A DNA stretch of 64,000 bases from Legionella quateirensis (GCF_001467955.1 NZ_LNYR01000031.1:270699-334698); one strand, 5' to 3'; positions 7,304 to 16,845 are shown, counted from the first letter of the stretch. The notes: a model not told the origin generated them from the sequence alone. Numbers and translations are program-made.

Positions 7304-10300
7304 ATGATACGTGAGAAGCTGCTGGAAATTTTCAATGAAGTAAAGCAACCTGATGAACTGTTAATTCGACTTTCCGAAGCCCCTTTTGCAGTCACTGAAT
7401 TTACGGACGAAGGTGATTCGGTACTTCATATACTGGCTAAGTCAAATCTGGCTAAAAGTAGTAGTTTTTCGGATTATCTTAATGTGTTGATGACCGCCGG
7501 AGCTGATGCAAATGCGATCGATAAACAAGGTAATAGTTTTTTACACGACTATTTAAAGTATGCAAGGATGTATGATGTGTATACAACCTTCGATCTGTTG
7601 TTGGAAAGTAACGCTTTTGATATCAATCAAACTCCTGAACATGGCCAATCATTGTTTGAACTTCTCTACAGTTTAAATGAATATCATTTAAGGGAACTAT
7701 TTCCAAAATTAGTGGCACATAAAAATTTCAACCCTAATCAACAAACCTCTAAACATAATTCCGTACTGTTGCATATGCTCTCAGAGCCTGTGTATCAGCA
7801 TCGAGAACATGTTTATGGAATGGCAGTACATGTTCAGACAAATCCCAATATTAAAAATAAAATGGGACAAACCGCTTTGGCTCAGCTCTTGTCAGATACT
7901 CAATTTAAGAATATGCGTTTGATTTCCGCGTTAATCGATCATGAGCAATGTGATATTAATGTTTTAGATAATGAGGGCAATAACTATCTGCAACTGGCGA
8001 TTATTTATTGCAAATTTCAGAGCGAGGACATTGCATCACTGTTGATCAAGAAAGAAATTGATGTTGCACATAGAAATAATGAAGGAAAAACTGTATTTGA
8101 TCTCATTATCGAGAATCAAGCCGACAGATCGGATTATGCAAATAAAAAGCTGCTCCTGGATGTTCTCAAGCTCCATCCATCATCACTTTTTGAAAAAAAC
8201 TCAAGTGGCCAGCTGATATTGAGAGAATTATTTAGAAGCCAGGATTATACCATCACATCAGAATTCGGTACTCTTCTTGAATTAGGCAAAAAACAAAAAA
8301 ACAGTAGTGAGTTACTTAAAAATATAATATCGGATTGTTTTGATGATTTTAATAAAAGACGGATACCTGAGGCGTCAATAGTCTCGTTAAGCAAAGCAAT
8401 TATTGATGCAGATATTGGTATAGACGTCGAATATTGCCTCGCTTGTATTGCAATTCATCCTTCTTTTTTCCAAAAAGAAGAGCTCTATAATAGTCTTAGA
8501 AAACTCGACCCGAAAATTAATTTAAGCACTATTATTAGCCATGTGAAGCGGTTAACCAAAGATAACAGTGATGAACGATCAGAGGGAATAAAGGTTGTTA
8601 CTGAGTTTGGTTTTCAACTGGATTGTTTCGATGAGGAGATGCTCGCTCTGGAAGCAGACTATCTGCGAAGCAAATCCAAAGCCGGGATTGATAGAGATTC
8701 CAAAATGTTGGGACATTTATTTTCATTAAGCGGGTCAATTCCTGTTAATAACCATCCACTCAAGCTTACTGGCGGTTTTTCCTCTGATACCGCCCCATTT
8801 ATGCTGCATTTAATGAATGCCTACGTATCACATTGCGAGACAAGTGGCGCTCATAGTGAACATCTGGAGGGTATTCGGCAAGTACGAAACATGACAGTAA
8901 AAGCAGTACGTTTTTATTTTCTGTCCAAGTCATGGCTGAATTATTATCCCTCGATGAACGGTTCAAGGGACAGTGTTGTGTCCTCTATGATAGAGGACAG
9001 TAAAAATTCAGGTGTGGAACTGATCACCGGATGGTCTGGGCATGCGGTTAACCTCATCATCAAACAGGATAACTTATATCGCAATAATGGCGGTGGATGC
9101 AGTACTGATGCCACGACAGAACATTACAAAATATCCAAACCTGAGAATTTAACCCCAGCCGTGATTGAAGAGATCTACAGCAAGAGCCATCAAGAATCAA
9201 ATAAAACCTACATTCAACGTGATTTGCATGTCATTCTGGGTTTGATATTTGAAGGGATGATTGCCGGTAAATTTCAAACGGTCGGCAATTGCAGTCTTGA
9301 AAGCCTGATAATCGCTTTGAAAATAAAATATCGATTGTTTTTTCCTGAACACCTAGCTGACGAATTATTTTCAGACACAGTGAGATTTTTCGAACAGTTT
9401 TATTTGGCAGAATACCTGTCTCAGTATCCCAATAATTCAACTTTACCTCATTTATTAATGCGGTTAATCATTCAGAAGTTAATGCCAGAGGGACAACTTG
9501 AGTTAGCAGGTACCTTATTAAAGGATCATTTTGTTTCTCAAGCAAATCAGGAAATCATGCACATTGAATTCATGATTAACCAATGGAAGCTGCGTTTTAA
9601 TAGCGGATCTACAGAACGATTTGATACGCAACTACACGCGCTGGGTGTGGAACTAAAGCCTGAGATGAATAGACGACTACACGTGTTGGAGCGTTTTCTG
9701 AACGATGAAGTGACTGGTGATGATTTGGATGAATTGAGAGCATGGCCTGCAAATCAGCACACGTTCCAGGGTTATCATTTATTGCACATTGCCATCATGA
9801 ATAACAATACAGCACTTGTTACTCAGTTGATACAGATGTTTCCATCATCTGTTAATCAAACAAACTGGTACGATCAAGAGCCATTGTGCCTGGTACAATC
9901 GGTTGAAATGATTGATATATTAATTAAGGCAGGAGCCAGTACCGCCAGGACTGATGACGATAATGCATTAGACTACGCCATTAAAGCGAACAGAGCCGAT
10001 CTGGTCAGTGCTTTAGTTAAAAATGGTGCTCAACCCAGTGAATACAGTGCTTATTATGCTGCCAATAAGGATCCAAAGATTTTACAGTCTTTAATGGAAT
10101 ATTTTCCCGCTACTATAACAAAACCTACTCACAATCACAGCAGTGCTATTCATGCTGCCGCGCGAAGTGGCCATAATGAAAATCTCCGTAACCTGGTCTA
10201 TTATGGTGGGGCAAATCCTGCTGCGAGGGATGTGAATGGGATTACGCCCATTCAATTAGCCCTTAAAAATGGACACAATGATACCGCACGGTTATTGCTT

Positions 10301-11026
10301 CAATATCCCGGTACGTTATTCAAGTCACCACATCGTGGCGATTCTGTTGTCAATATGGCCAAAGACGTTGATCTGCAGGACACGATTAAACGTATGAAAC
10401 ACGAAAAGAAGGCCGATAAAAAACATTTTGAGACCTTCAAAAAAAGCAATCCAGGTGTCGTTCAGGAGGATATTGATTATCTCCTTCTAGCAATCCATTT
10501 TAAAGATGTCCGTGCTATTCGTGGATGTTTACTCGCATACCCGGATATTAAAGTTGTTAATAATAGCAAACTCTATTGCACCACTCCATTGACAGCAGCC
10601 ATACAAAATTTGGCTAAGTTAAAAGACAAAGACTATGCAGATGCATTTGAAATTGTCCAATTACTCCTGAAAACTCCAGGTATTGATATCAATGCGTGTA
10701 TGGCGAGTTCGGAACCAATCCTGTTCATGGCTACATCCATTAATGATCTTTCAGTACTTGAGTTGTTCCTTGCTGATCCCAAACTGGATCCTAACCAGCA
10801 AGATAATGTCGGATATACCGCCTTGCATGATGCTGTTGAGCGGGGGCATTTAAGTTGCGTTAAGCGATTACTGCAGGATGAACGTGTTGACAGCTCTATT
10901 GTGAATCATAAAAAGAAAACTGCAGCAGATCTTAAAAGTTTCGAGCCTGCGGTCAGAGAATGCTGTGAAGAGGTAGCCAAGCACCAACAGACTATGCAAA
11001 GGAACTCATGTGGCATGGCGGTATAA
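7304..11026 (+). CDS. Large ankyrin-repeat protein with central His/Cys domain, candidate Dot/Icm effector
   Basis: A 1240-residue protein with ankyrin repeats at both ends. The N-terminal set runs about residues 40-290 (for example GDSVLHILAKSNLA, GADANAIDKQGNSFLHDYL). The C-terminal set runs about 815-1230 (SSAIHAAARSGHNENLRNLV, GYTALHDAVERGHLSCVKRL). Between them, about 480-700, is a different domain with GWSGHAVNLIIKQDNLYRNNGGG (His580) and VGNCSLESLIIALK (Asn662-Cys663), a His-then-NC arrangement like a permuted cysteine-protease fold. Ankyrin repeats normally bind proteins, and Legionella uses many ankyrin effectors. The PmrA-like box upstream supports this role. It differs in length from the Legionella ankyrin effectors I can recall, so no gene symbol is given. 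Confidence 0.8.
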   Translation: MIREKLLEIFNEVKQPDELLIRLSEAPFAVTEFTDEGDSVLHILAKSNLAKSSSFSDYLNVLMTAGADANAIDKQGNSFLHDYLKYARMYDVYTTFDLLLESNAFDINQTPEHGQSLFELLYSLNEYHLRELFPKLVAHKNFNPNQQTSKHNSVLLHMLSEPVYQHREHVYGMAVHVQTNPNIKNKMGQTALAQLLSDTQFKNMRLISALIDHEQCDINVLDNEGNNYLQLAIIYCKFQSEDIASLLIKKEIDVAHRNNEGKTVFDLIIENQADRSDYANKKLLLDVLKLHPSSLFEKNSSGQLILRELFRSQDYTITSEFGTLLELGKKQKNSSELLKNIISDCFDDFNKRRIPEASIVSLSKAIIDADIGIDVEYCLACIAIHPSFFQKEELYNSLRKLDPKINLSTIISHVKRLTKDNSDERSEGIKVVTEFGFQLDCFDEEMLALEADYLRSKSKAGIDRDSKMLGHLFSLSGSIPVNNHPLKLTGGFSSDTAPFMLHLMNAYVSHCETSGAHSEHLEGIRQVRNMTVKAVRFYFLSKSWLNYYPSMNGSRDSVVSSMIEDSKNSGVELITGWSGHAVNLIIKQDNLYRNNGGGCSTDATTEHYKISKPENLTPAVIEEIYSKSHQESNKTYIQRDLHVILGLIFEGMIAGKFQTVGNCSLESLIIALKIKYRLFFPEHLADELFSDTVRFFEQFYLAEYLSQYPNNSTLPHLLMRLIIQKLMPEGQLELAGTLLKDHFVSQANQEIMHIEFMINQWKLRFNSGSTERFDTQLHALGVELKPEMNRRLHVLERFLNDEVTGDDLDELRAWPANQHTFQGYHLLHIAIMNNNTALVTQLIQMFPSSVNQTNWYDQEPLCLVQSVEMIDILIKAGASTARTDDDNALDYAIKANRADLVSALVKNGAQPSEYSAYYAANKDPKILQSLMEYFPATITKPTHNHSSAIHAAARSGHNENLRNLVYYGGANPAARDVNGITPIQLALKNGHNDTARLLLQYPGTLFKSPHRGDSVVNMAKDVDLQDTIKRMKHEKKADKKHFETFKKSNPGVVQEDIDYLLLAIHFKDVRAIRGCLLAYPDIKVVNNSKLYCTTPLTAAIQNLAKLKDKDYADAFEIVQLLLKTPGIDINACMASSEPILFMATSINDLSVLELFLADPKLDPNQQDNVGYTALHDAVERGHLSCVKRLLQDERVDSSIVNHKKKTAADLKSFEPAVRECCEEVAKHQQTMQRNSCGMAV

Positions 11027-11215
11027 CTTAAGCTGATTGAATTTCATCTATTTACGTTTCAACACCTGTTGAGATCGGATATTCTGGAATAGATTAATGG
11101 ATTGTTCTATTCGCAGGATTTATGAAAAACTCCAAGGTCGAGGCAAAATTCACTTTTAGTGAAGAGATTGGGTGTTTTTCGTAAATCTTAATTCACAATT
11201 TCAAAAGGCTATCTC

Positions 11216-11983
11216 ATGGTTCAATGGCTAAAAGAATGGTGGCAGGAACGCATTGTGCGACGTTCACTCATAACCAATGATGAATGGAATGTTGCATTTC
11301 AAAATTTGCCATTGCTCCATCGCTTGAGTGTTCAGGAAAAAGACAGATTAAAACGGTTAGCTATTTTATTTCTTTATTACAAATCTTTGGAAGGCGTTGG
11401 AGAGCTGAAAATCACCACCGCCATGCAGTTATCTATTGCTTTGCAGGCTTGTTTACTCATTTTAAACCTTGGATTACATTGGTATGATGGATGGGTCTCA
11501 GTAGTGATCTATCCTGGTGCCTTTTCAAGGCAGAGCAGAGAGGTGGACGAGTTTGGTATCGAACATCTGGGCAGAACCAATCTGAGTGGTGAGTCCTGGC
11601 AGCGTGGCCCAGTCATTTTGTCCTGGAATGATGCATTACACCATGGCGAAATTGATGGACACAATGTGGTGATTCATGAGTTTGCGCATAAGCTGGATAT
11701 GCGTAATGGTCGAGCAAATGGTTTTCCTCCTCTCCATAAAGGCATGTCTGCTCAACAATGGGCAAAAGAATTTAATAATGCCTATATTGATTTTGGACTT
11801 CGTATCCAGCAACACAATCCTATTCCGATAGATCATTACGCTATTGAATCAGCAGCGGAGTTTTTCGCTGTATTCACTGAGTTATTTTTTGAAAAACCGG
11901 TAATAATCAGGGATTATTATCCAGCACTATATGATTTGTTAGTTTTGTTTTATCGCCAAAATCCTGTGAAAGCATTTATCTAA
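11216..11983 (+). CDS. mtfA: MtfA-family zinc metallopeptidase
   Basis: At 255 residues it is close to E. coli MtfA (265). The zinc-binding gluzincin motif HEFAH is at residues 154-158 (VIHEFAHKLDMRNG), and the downstream ESAAEFFAVFTE near 211-222 should supply the third zinc ligand. MtfA is a cytoplasmic aminopeptidase; in E. coli it binds the Mlc repressor and so influences ptsG expression. The start ATG at 11216 is preceded by AAAAGG. It is transcribed alone after the ankyrin gene, with no PTS genes nearby, so the E. coli role should not be transferred without evidence. Confidence 0.88.
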   Translation: MVQWLKEWWQERIVRRSLITNDEWNVAFQNLPLLHRLSVQEKDRLKRLAILFLYYKSLEGVGELKITTAMQLSIALQACLLILNLGLHWYDGWVSVVIYPGAFSRQSREVDEFGIEHLGRTNLSGESWQRGPVILSWNDALHHGEIDGHNVVIHEFAHKLDMRNGRANGFPPLHKGMSAQQWAKEFNNAYIDFGLRIQQHNPIPIDHYAIESAAEFFAVFTELFFEKPVIIRDYYPALYDLLVLFYRQNPVKAFI

Positions 11984-12256
11984 CTGAATTCCTGCCTATT
12001 TCAATTTCCTGCAATACGAGCCAGTTCTTGTGATTCATTATGCCTGATTGGAATATAAACTTAATCAGTTATATACTGAATTTGTGGCGAATTGATATGA
12101 TGAAAGACAGTATCCTGTTTGCAACATACGCTCTTAATGTTTTGAACTGGGTCAACAGATCGAAGCTGCGGTACTATATCCTGTTTTTTTAGGTGGTGCC
12201 GTGTGAAGTGGTGGAACCTTGTATAGCCGGAAGCATGTCAGGTGAAGGGGCACAAC

Positions 12257-14062
12257 ATGGCGTTTTTGACACGTAAGGCGGTCGCATTTGACGTGTTGAA
12301 CAGCAAGAAATTTGAGGCTGAGCTTGTCATCGTTGCCATGAAGACAGGTAAACCACTGAATGAAGCACGCAGGGAAGCATATCGCGCACTTCGATCAGTG
12401 GTGAGCATCCAGAGTCCATTTTTTGGCTTCCTAATGGATAGAGCATTAGGGGCGTTATACACGCGGGCTTGGTCTCTAGATGTGGATTGGGAGGCACTGA
12501 AGAGCTTGCAGCATGAGAATGCTAACAAATCCCTGGTTTTTCTTCCGACGCATCGTTCGTATGCCGACAATTTCATTCTGGCGAAGGTTCTGCAATCGAT
12601 TGGGATGCCGCGTAATTACGTTTTAGGTGGTGAAAATCTTCGTTTCTTCCCGATAGGCACTATTGGTCGTCGAGCAGGGGGCGTGTTCATTCGTCGCAGT
12701 TTCAAAGACGACGAAATCTATAAGTTGGTGGTGCGTGAATACATGCGATACCTCGTAAACTCCGGAGCCAATCTGGAGTGGTATATGGAAGGCGGCCGGT
12801 CACGAACGGGTAAGCTAAGACCCCCAAGGTATGGACTTCTCAGTTACCTCCTCAGTGCATTAAACGATGACGCGGTCGAAGACATTTTGCTTGTACCTGT
12901 ATCAACGACATATGACCAGTTACAGGAAGTGGGAAAGTTGGCAGCCGAGGAAATGGGCGTTGCCAAGGAAAAGGAGAATTTCCGTTGGTTCGCCAACTAT
13001 GTAAAGGCACAAAAAAGAAAAAATGGCACAGTCTATGTTCGATTCGGTCAACCATTTTCTTTGCGCGAGGCAATTCCAAGTGGAAACAATCAGTCTCTCC
13101 GATGGACAATTGACAAGATTGCCTTTGAGATTTTCCAGCGAATTAATCAAGTAACGCCTGTGACGGCGCAAGCGCTGGTGACTATTGCACTGCTCAGCGT
13201 TCACGATCATGCGCTCACTTTAAAGGAGGTTCAGAACGTGATCGATCCTTTATTGGAGTATGTTGCTCAGCGCGACTTGCCGCTCACTGCTCTTGGTCAT
13301 TTGCGCAGCGCGCATGGAGTAGAGGAAGTGTTAAATACTCTTATTCAATCGGGAGTAATTGGTCGGTATGACGGTGGTATGGTATCAGTATTCTATATCG
13401 AGCCAGGCAAGCATTCAGTCGCTGCATTTTACCGTAATAGTGCAATTCACTGGTTTGTCAATCGTGCTATTGTCGAGCTTGGCGTGATGGCAGCTTCACG
13501 CGAAGGAACATGTGATGCCATTGAGTGTGGACTTGAGCAGGCCTTCGCTATTCGCGACTTGTTGAAATTCGAATTCATTTTTAGTGAGAAATCTGTTTTT
13601 CAAGAGGAAATCAAGATTGAAGCAAAGCTGATCGATCCTGATTTGCGTCATCTGGTTCCAGGTAAGGCTGTTAGTTCATCGGTTCTCGAAAAGGCTCCTT
13701 TTTTGATTGCGCATCGTGTGTTACCAGCATTTCTTGAGGCTTATTTCATTGTTGCGGATCAATTGGCTGCGCAACCAGCCGATGTGCCTGTAGATGAAGA
13801 ACTCTTTCTTGCGCGTTGCATTGCGATCGGCAAGCAATATGTTTTGCAGAAGCGGTTGCGAAACCCTGAGTGTGTCAGTCTTGAGCTCTTTCGAAATGCA
13901 CTCGCATTGGCAGCTAAGCGCGGTTTGTTGCAATCGGGATCAGAGGGAATTATGGATAGGCGGCGTCAGTTTGCCGAAGAAACAACAACTGCCGTGGCTG
14001 CTGTAGCAGCGATTGGCGAACTTGATTATAGGTTGCATCATCATGAAGAGGAGTTGCACTGA
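12257..14062 (+). CDS. Glycerol-3-phosphate acyltransferase (PlsB-like)
   Basis: A 601-residue enzyme from ATG 12257, preceded by GAAGGGG at 6 nt; a GTG at 12242 is the in-frame alternative. The acyltransferase block I motif HX4D is HRSYAD near residues 93-98. It is followed by GGENLRFFPIGTIGRRAGGVFIRR-type block II and the EGGRSRTGKLRPP block III, the PlsB pattern, rather than PlsC. It should acylate sn-glycerol-3-phosphate at the membrane, the first step of phospholipid or neutral lipid synthesis. It is shorter than E. coli PlsB (about 800 aa), like actinobacterial and marine proteobacterial homologues. The stop overlaps the next start (TGATG), so the pair is translationally coupled. GC is clearly higher than in flanking genes, suggesting acquisition. 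Confidence 0.85.
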   Translation: MAFLTRKAVAFDVLNSKKFEAELVIVAMKTGKPLNEARREAYRALRSVVSIQSPFFGFLMDRALGALYTRAWSLDVDWEALKSLQHENANKSLVFLPTHRSYADNFILAKVLQSIGMPRNYVLGGENLRFFPIGTIGRRAGGVFIRRSFKDDEIYKLVVREYMRYLVNSGANLEWYMEGGRSRTGKLRPPRYGLLSYLLSALNDDAVEDILLVPVSTTYDQLQEVGKLAAEEMGVAKEKENFRWFANYVKAQKRKNGTVYVRFGQPFSLREAIPSGNNQSLRWTIDKIAFEIFQRINQVTPVTAQALVTIALLSVHDHALTLKEVQNVIDPLLEYVAQRDLPLTALGHLRSAHGVEEVLNTLIQSGVIGRYDGGMVSVFYIEPGKHSVAAFYRNSAIHWFVNRAIVELGVMAASREGTCDAIECGLEQAFAIRDLLKFEFIFSEKSVFQEEIKIEAKLIDPDLRHLVPGKAVSSSVLEKAPFLIAHRVLPAFLEAYFIVADQLAAQPADVPVDEELFLARCIAIGKQYVLQKRLRNPECVSLELFRNALALAAKRGLLQSGSEGIMDRRRQFAEETTTAVAAVAAIGELDYRLHHHEEELH

Positions 14063-15498
14063 TGTCTATAAGCAAAGCCATTGCTGCAGTTGAAGAAGGT
14101 CCAAAAGGACCCGAAATCGGCGCTTTCTTTGATTTCGATGGTACGTTAATAGATGGTTATTCCGCGGTACCTTATTATTCAGACAGGATTAAGCGCCGTC
14201 AAATGGGGCTGGATGAGGCATCGGACATCATCAGGATGGCCTTGCGCAGAAACATCAATGAAAACGAATTCGCTTCTTTTATTGGCAAGAGCATTGCTGA
14301 ATGGGCTGGTCATCCAGAACAGGAGATGGCGGAACTCTGGGCTCGTTTGTTCAAGAACAAGATCGCCGGGCTGCTTTTTCCTGAGGCTTGGCTCCTTGTG
14401 AAAACACATCAAAAAATGGGGCATACAGTGGTAATCGCATCTTCTGCTACGCGTTACCAGATAGCGCCACTTGCTGAAGAGTTAGGGGTCAAGCATCTAC
14501 TGTGTACTCGGGTGATGGTACGTGATGGTACTCTGACGGGGGGTATTGAGGGGGCGCCGTTCTGGGGAGCAGGTAAGGCAGACGCTGTGCGAGATTTCGC
14601 AAAGGAACATAGCTTAGATCTGTCGCGGAGCTATGGTTATGCAAACGGTAAGGAAGATATTGCATTCCTGAAGACCGTGGGACATGCGACCGCTGTAAAT
14701 CCGAAGCAATCACTGCTTGAGGTTGCTCAAAATGAACACTGGCAGGTGTTGCGCTTTGCGGCGCGACGTAAGGCATCAGTAGTGACGCGTTTACGCAGCT
14801 TGGGAGCATATTATGCGCTGATGCTCACGTCGTTGATTGGTCTCTTGTACGGCGTGACGACAGGAAAAAAACGTAAGGCTGCAGAATGGATCTGTACGAC
14901 AAGCAGCGATGCCATGTTGGCTATAGCGGGTATTCACATTGAGGTTTTGGGTGAACGACATCTGTGGGAGCATCGTCCGTCAGTATTCGTGTTTAATCAT
15001 CAAAGTTTTGTTGATGGTTACATTCTCTTTAGTCTTCTGCGGCAGGGTATTACTGGTGTTGCCAAGCAAGAAATCGTTAATACTCCACTCATCGGAAGGC
15101 TCTTGCGTGGGTTGGACTTTGCATTCATTGATCGCAGTAATACCTGCAGCGCCATAGAAGCGATGCAGCCGGCCGTTGATAGGCTACGGGCTGGGTTAAG
15201 TATCGCTATAGCTCCGGAAGGAACACGAAGTCTTACACCAAAGTTGGGTCGATTCAAGAAAGGAGCTTTTCATATTGCAATGCAAGCCGGTGTGCCCATT
15301 GTGCCAGTGGTTATTCGCAATGATTACGAGGTCATGGTGCGAAAATCGTTACTATTTCGACCCGGAACGGTGCAGGTTTGTGTGTTGCCGCCTATCGATG
15401 TGACGAACTGGAAGGTAGAGGATCTCGATCACCATATTGCTGAAGTGCAGGACCTTTTTCAAAAAAAACTTGATGAATGGCCTATCTCTGAATCTTAA
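14062..15498 (+). CDS. HAD-IB phosphatase fused to 1-acylglycerol-3-phosphate acyltransferase
   Basis: Two-domain protein of 478 residues. The N-terminal half is a SerB-like HAD-IB hydrolase: the nucleophile motif FFDFDGTLIDGYSA is near 23-36, the motif II Ser is in VVIASSATRYQIAP, and the late acidic motif is GYANGKEDIAFL. The C-terminal half is a PlsC-like acyltransferase with FNHQSFVDGYIL (HX4D), FAFIDRSN, APEGTRS and PIVPVVIRN. It can be expected to add the second acyl chain and may dephosphorylate a lipid phosphate, complementing the PlsB-like gene it overlaps by one base. Together they form a short acyl-glycerol branch that could feed phospholipid or storage lipid; the balance of products is inference. 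The pair has atypically high GC for the window. Confidence 0.87.
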   Translation: MSISKAIAAVEEGPKGPEIGAFFDFDGTLIDGYSAVPYYSDRIKRRQMGLDEASDIIRMALRRNINENEFASFIGKSIAEWAGHPEQEMAELWARLFKNKIAGLLFPEAWLLVKTHQKMGHTVVIASSATRYQIAPLAEELGVKHLLCTRVMVRDGTLTGGIEGAPFWGAGKADAVRDFAKEHSLDLSRSYGYANGKEDIAFLKTVGHATAVNPKQSLLEVAQNEHWQVLRFAARRKASVVTRLRSLGAYYALMLTSLIGLLYGVTTGKKRKAAEWICTTSSDAMLAIAGIHIEVLGERHLWEHRPSVFVFNHQSFVDGYILFSLLRQGITGVAKQEIVNTPLIGRLLRGLDFAFIDRSNTCSAIEAMQPAVDRLRAGLSIAIAPEGTRSLTPKLGRFKKGAFHIAMQAGVPIVPVVIRNDYEVMVRKSLLFRPGTVQVCVLPPIDVTNWKVEDLDHHIAEVQDLFQKKLDEWPISES

Positions 15499-15559
15499 CT
15501 GAATGGAACAGGCTTAACCTCGTGTCAAACGGGCACATTATTTATAACACTATGTTTTT

Positions 15560-16153
15560 TCAGAAGGGGGGTAACGGAGTTGGATTAAAAAACATTGAAA
15601 CTGTCGTTCCATTCTCTTTTCCTCTATTTTTAAAGAATAAATGGATGTTATGTTTTAATAAGTAAGTATTCAGATTAGTAAGACCTATGCCAACCCCACC
15701 AATGTAAAAGCTGTCCTCTTTTCCTTCGGATTTAATGTCATCGATGCCAAATTGTTGACCAGGCACTTTATCAATAAAACCGCCAGCATTGTCTTTGATG
15801 CTAACAATCAAATTGTTATCCGATTTTTTTATTACTATTTTTAACAGTAAACACTGTCCAATAGTTAATCCTTTTTTTGCATATGCATCATAAGAATTTT
15901 CAACTACCTCACCTAACCAAATATCAAAACCTATGGGAATTTTTAGAGAGGTATGTGTATTGAAGAAATCTGCTATGTTGGCTGCAATTTGTTCTGCAAT
16001 ATCAACAGGATGATAGGGATCAGAACTCTTTCTAGTTGTAAATTCTTCCGGGTTAATCGTAGTGACCGGTATGGATATAGAATGTTCAAAGACTTTTAAG
16101 AAATTTTTCTTTCTATCTAAGTCATCCATTCGTTGAAAATCTAAATACATCAT
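15560..16153 (-). CDS. Stand-alone GHKL (histidine kinase-like) ATP-binding protein
   Basis: A 197-residue protein with a GHKL ATPase domain from about residue 75. The N box is WLGEVVENSYDAYAKKG, the G1 box IKDNAGGFID and the G2 box GGVGIGLTNLN. There is no dimerisation/histidine (HisKA) domain, no transmembrane segment and no receiver domain. It therefore resembles anti-sigma or serine-kinase-type GHKL proteins, or a detached kinase domain. The N-terminal 70 residues are unrecognised. It is divergent from the GNAT-like gene with 164 bp between starts. Partner and target are unknown. Confidence 0.7.
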   Translation of the reverse strand: MMYLDFQRMDDLDRKKNFLKVFEHSISIPVTTINPEEFTTRKSSDPYHPVDIAEQIAANIADFFNTHTSLKIPIGFDIWLGEVVENSYDAYAKKGLTIGQCLLLKIVIKKSDNNLIVSIKDNAGGFIDKVPGQQFGIDDIKSEGKEDSFYIGGVGIGLTNLNTYLLKHNIHLFFKNRGKENGTTVSMFFNPTPLPPF

Positions 16154-16198
16154 TTTAATCTGAATAATAATAATTAATAACAGTATAACCGAACATTC

Positions 16199-16218
16199 CT
16201 TAAGATTTGCTTAATAAG
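16199..16218 (+). promoter_or_regulatory. PmrA-box-like tandem repeat upstream of the GNAT-like gene
   Basis: CTTAAGATT, spacer TG, then CTTAATAAG: 8 of 9 and 7 of 9 to cTTAATatT with the correct 2-nt spacing and orientation. A TATACC lies 10 nt downstream. The start codon is about 100 nt away, which is far, so this is weaker than the box at 7242. Confidence 0.35.
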
Positions 16219-16317
16219 CTAATTTTGATATACCCGCGTAAAAGTTTACTTTAATTGTTTTAAGTGGTTTTATTTTGTGCTAAAATGCCAAAATAATATC
16301 TATATGTTTTATTAATT

Positions 16318-16845
16318 ATGACTTTTGTACTAGAAAAAATAAATGCAGAAACACTGTTAGAACAGCTTCAAAAATGGAACTCAGTTTTTTCAAAAAAGAG
16401 AAAGATGAGCAAGATTGAGCATAATGCGAAATCTATTTTTAATCAGATAGTTGAATCATTAAATGAACGTCATGGTTATTTATGGATAGCGAAACGAGAT
16501 GAACAACTGTGTGCAGTATTAATTGGTGATGACAGTAAAAATGAATTAATTATTCGTTTTCTTCTTTCTAATGTCTTTGATGTGCAAGCTAAAGGTTCCG
16601 GAGCATTTTTAGTCCGGGAAATACAGAGTTTCGCTAATAAAAAAAATCTGACTATCCGAACAACATCGCAAAATGCAGATGCATTTTGGGCGAAAAGTTC
16701 TTTTCAGTTGGATGCAGATAATCCCCCTGATTTTATTTATAAACCATCTCAAATAGCTCCTGCATCTTTTTTTAAGACTTTGTCACCAAAAGAGAAGAAC
16801 GTGGAAGGTAAGCTTACTCGTAGAGATCACCATCATTTTTCATAG
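16318..16845 (+). CDS. GNAT-like acetyltransferase protein
   Basis: A 175-residue protein that fits the GNAT fold. The central acetyl-CoA loop region reads VQAKGSGAFLVREIQSFANKK near residues 89-109. The later SQNADAFWAKSSFQLD near 118-133 is the typical fold end, where an Asn/Phe-Trp segment packs against the cofactor. The amino-terminal 45 residues are helical and basic, and the C-terminal 40 residues (His- and Lys-rich, ending RRDHHHFS) are extra. The substrate is unknown. It is divergent from the GHKL ATPase and upstream of the IQ-motif cluster on the same strand, but separated from it by 178 bp and a separate promoter. Confidence 0.6.
   Translation: MTFVLEKINAETLLEQLQKWNSVFSKKRKMSKIEHNAKSIFNQIVESLNERHGYLWIAKRDEQLCAVLIGDDSKNELIIRFLLSNVFDVQAKGSGAFLVREIQSFANKKNLTIRTTSQNADAFWAKSSFQLDADNPPDFIYKPSQIAPASFFKTLSPKEKNVEGKLTRRDHHHFS

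Noticed and set aside
12040-12192. 50-codon plus-strand frame between mtfA and the PlsB-like gene
   Set aside because: No ribosome-binding site and no recognisable pattern; length is expected by chance in AT-rich DNA.
12238-12576. Minus-strand frame opposite the start of the PlsB-like gene
   Set aside because: Lies wholly antisense to a convincing gene with motifs; no ribosome-binding site or family pattern. The same applies to most antisense frames over the acyltransferase and transfer genes.
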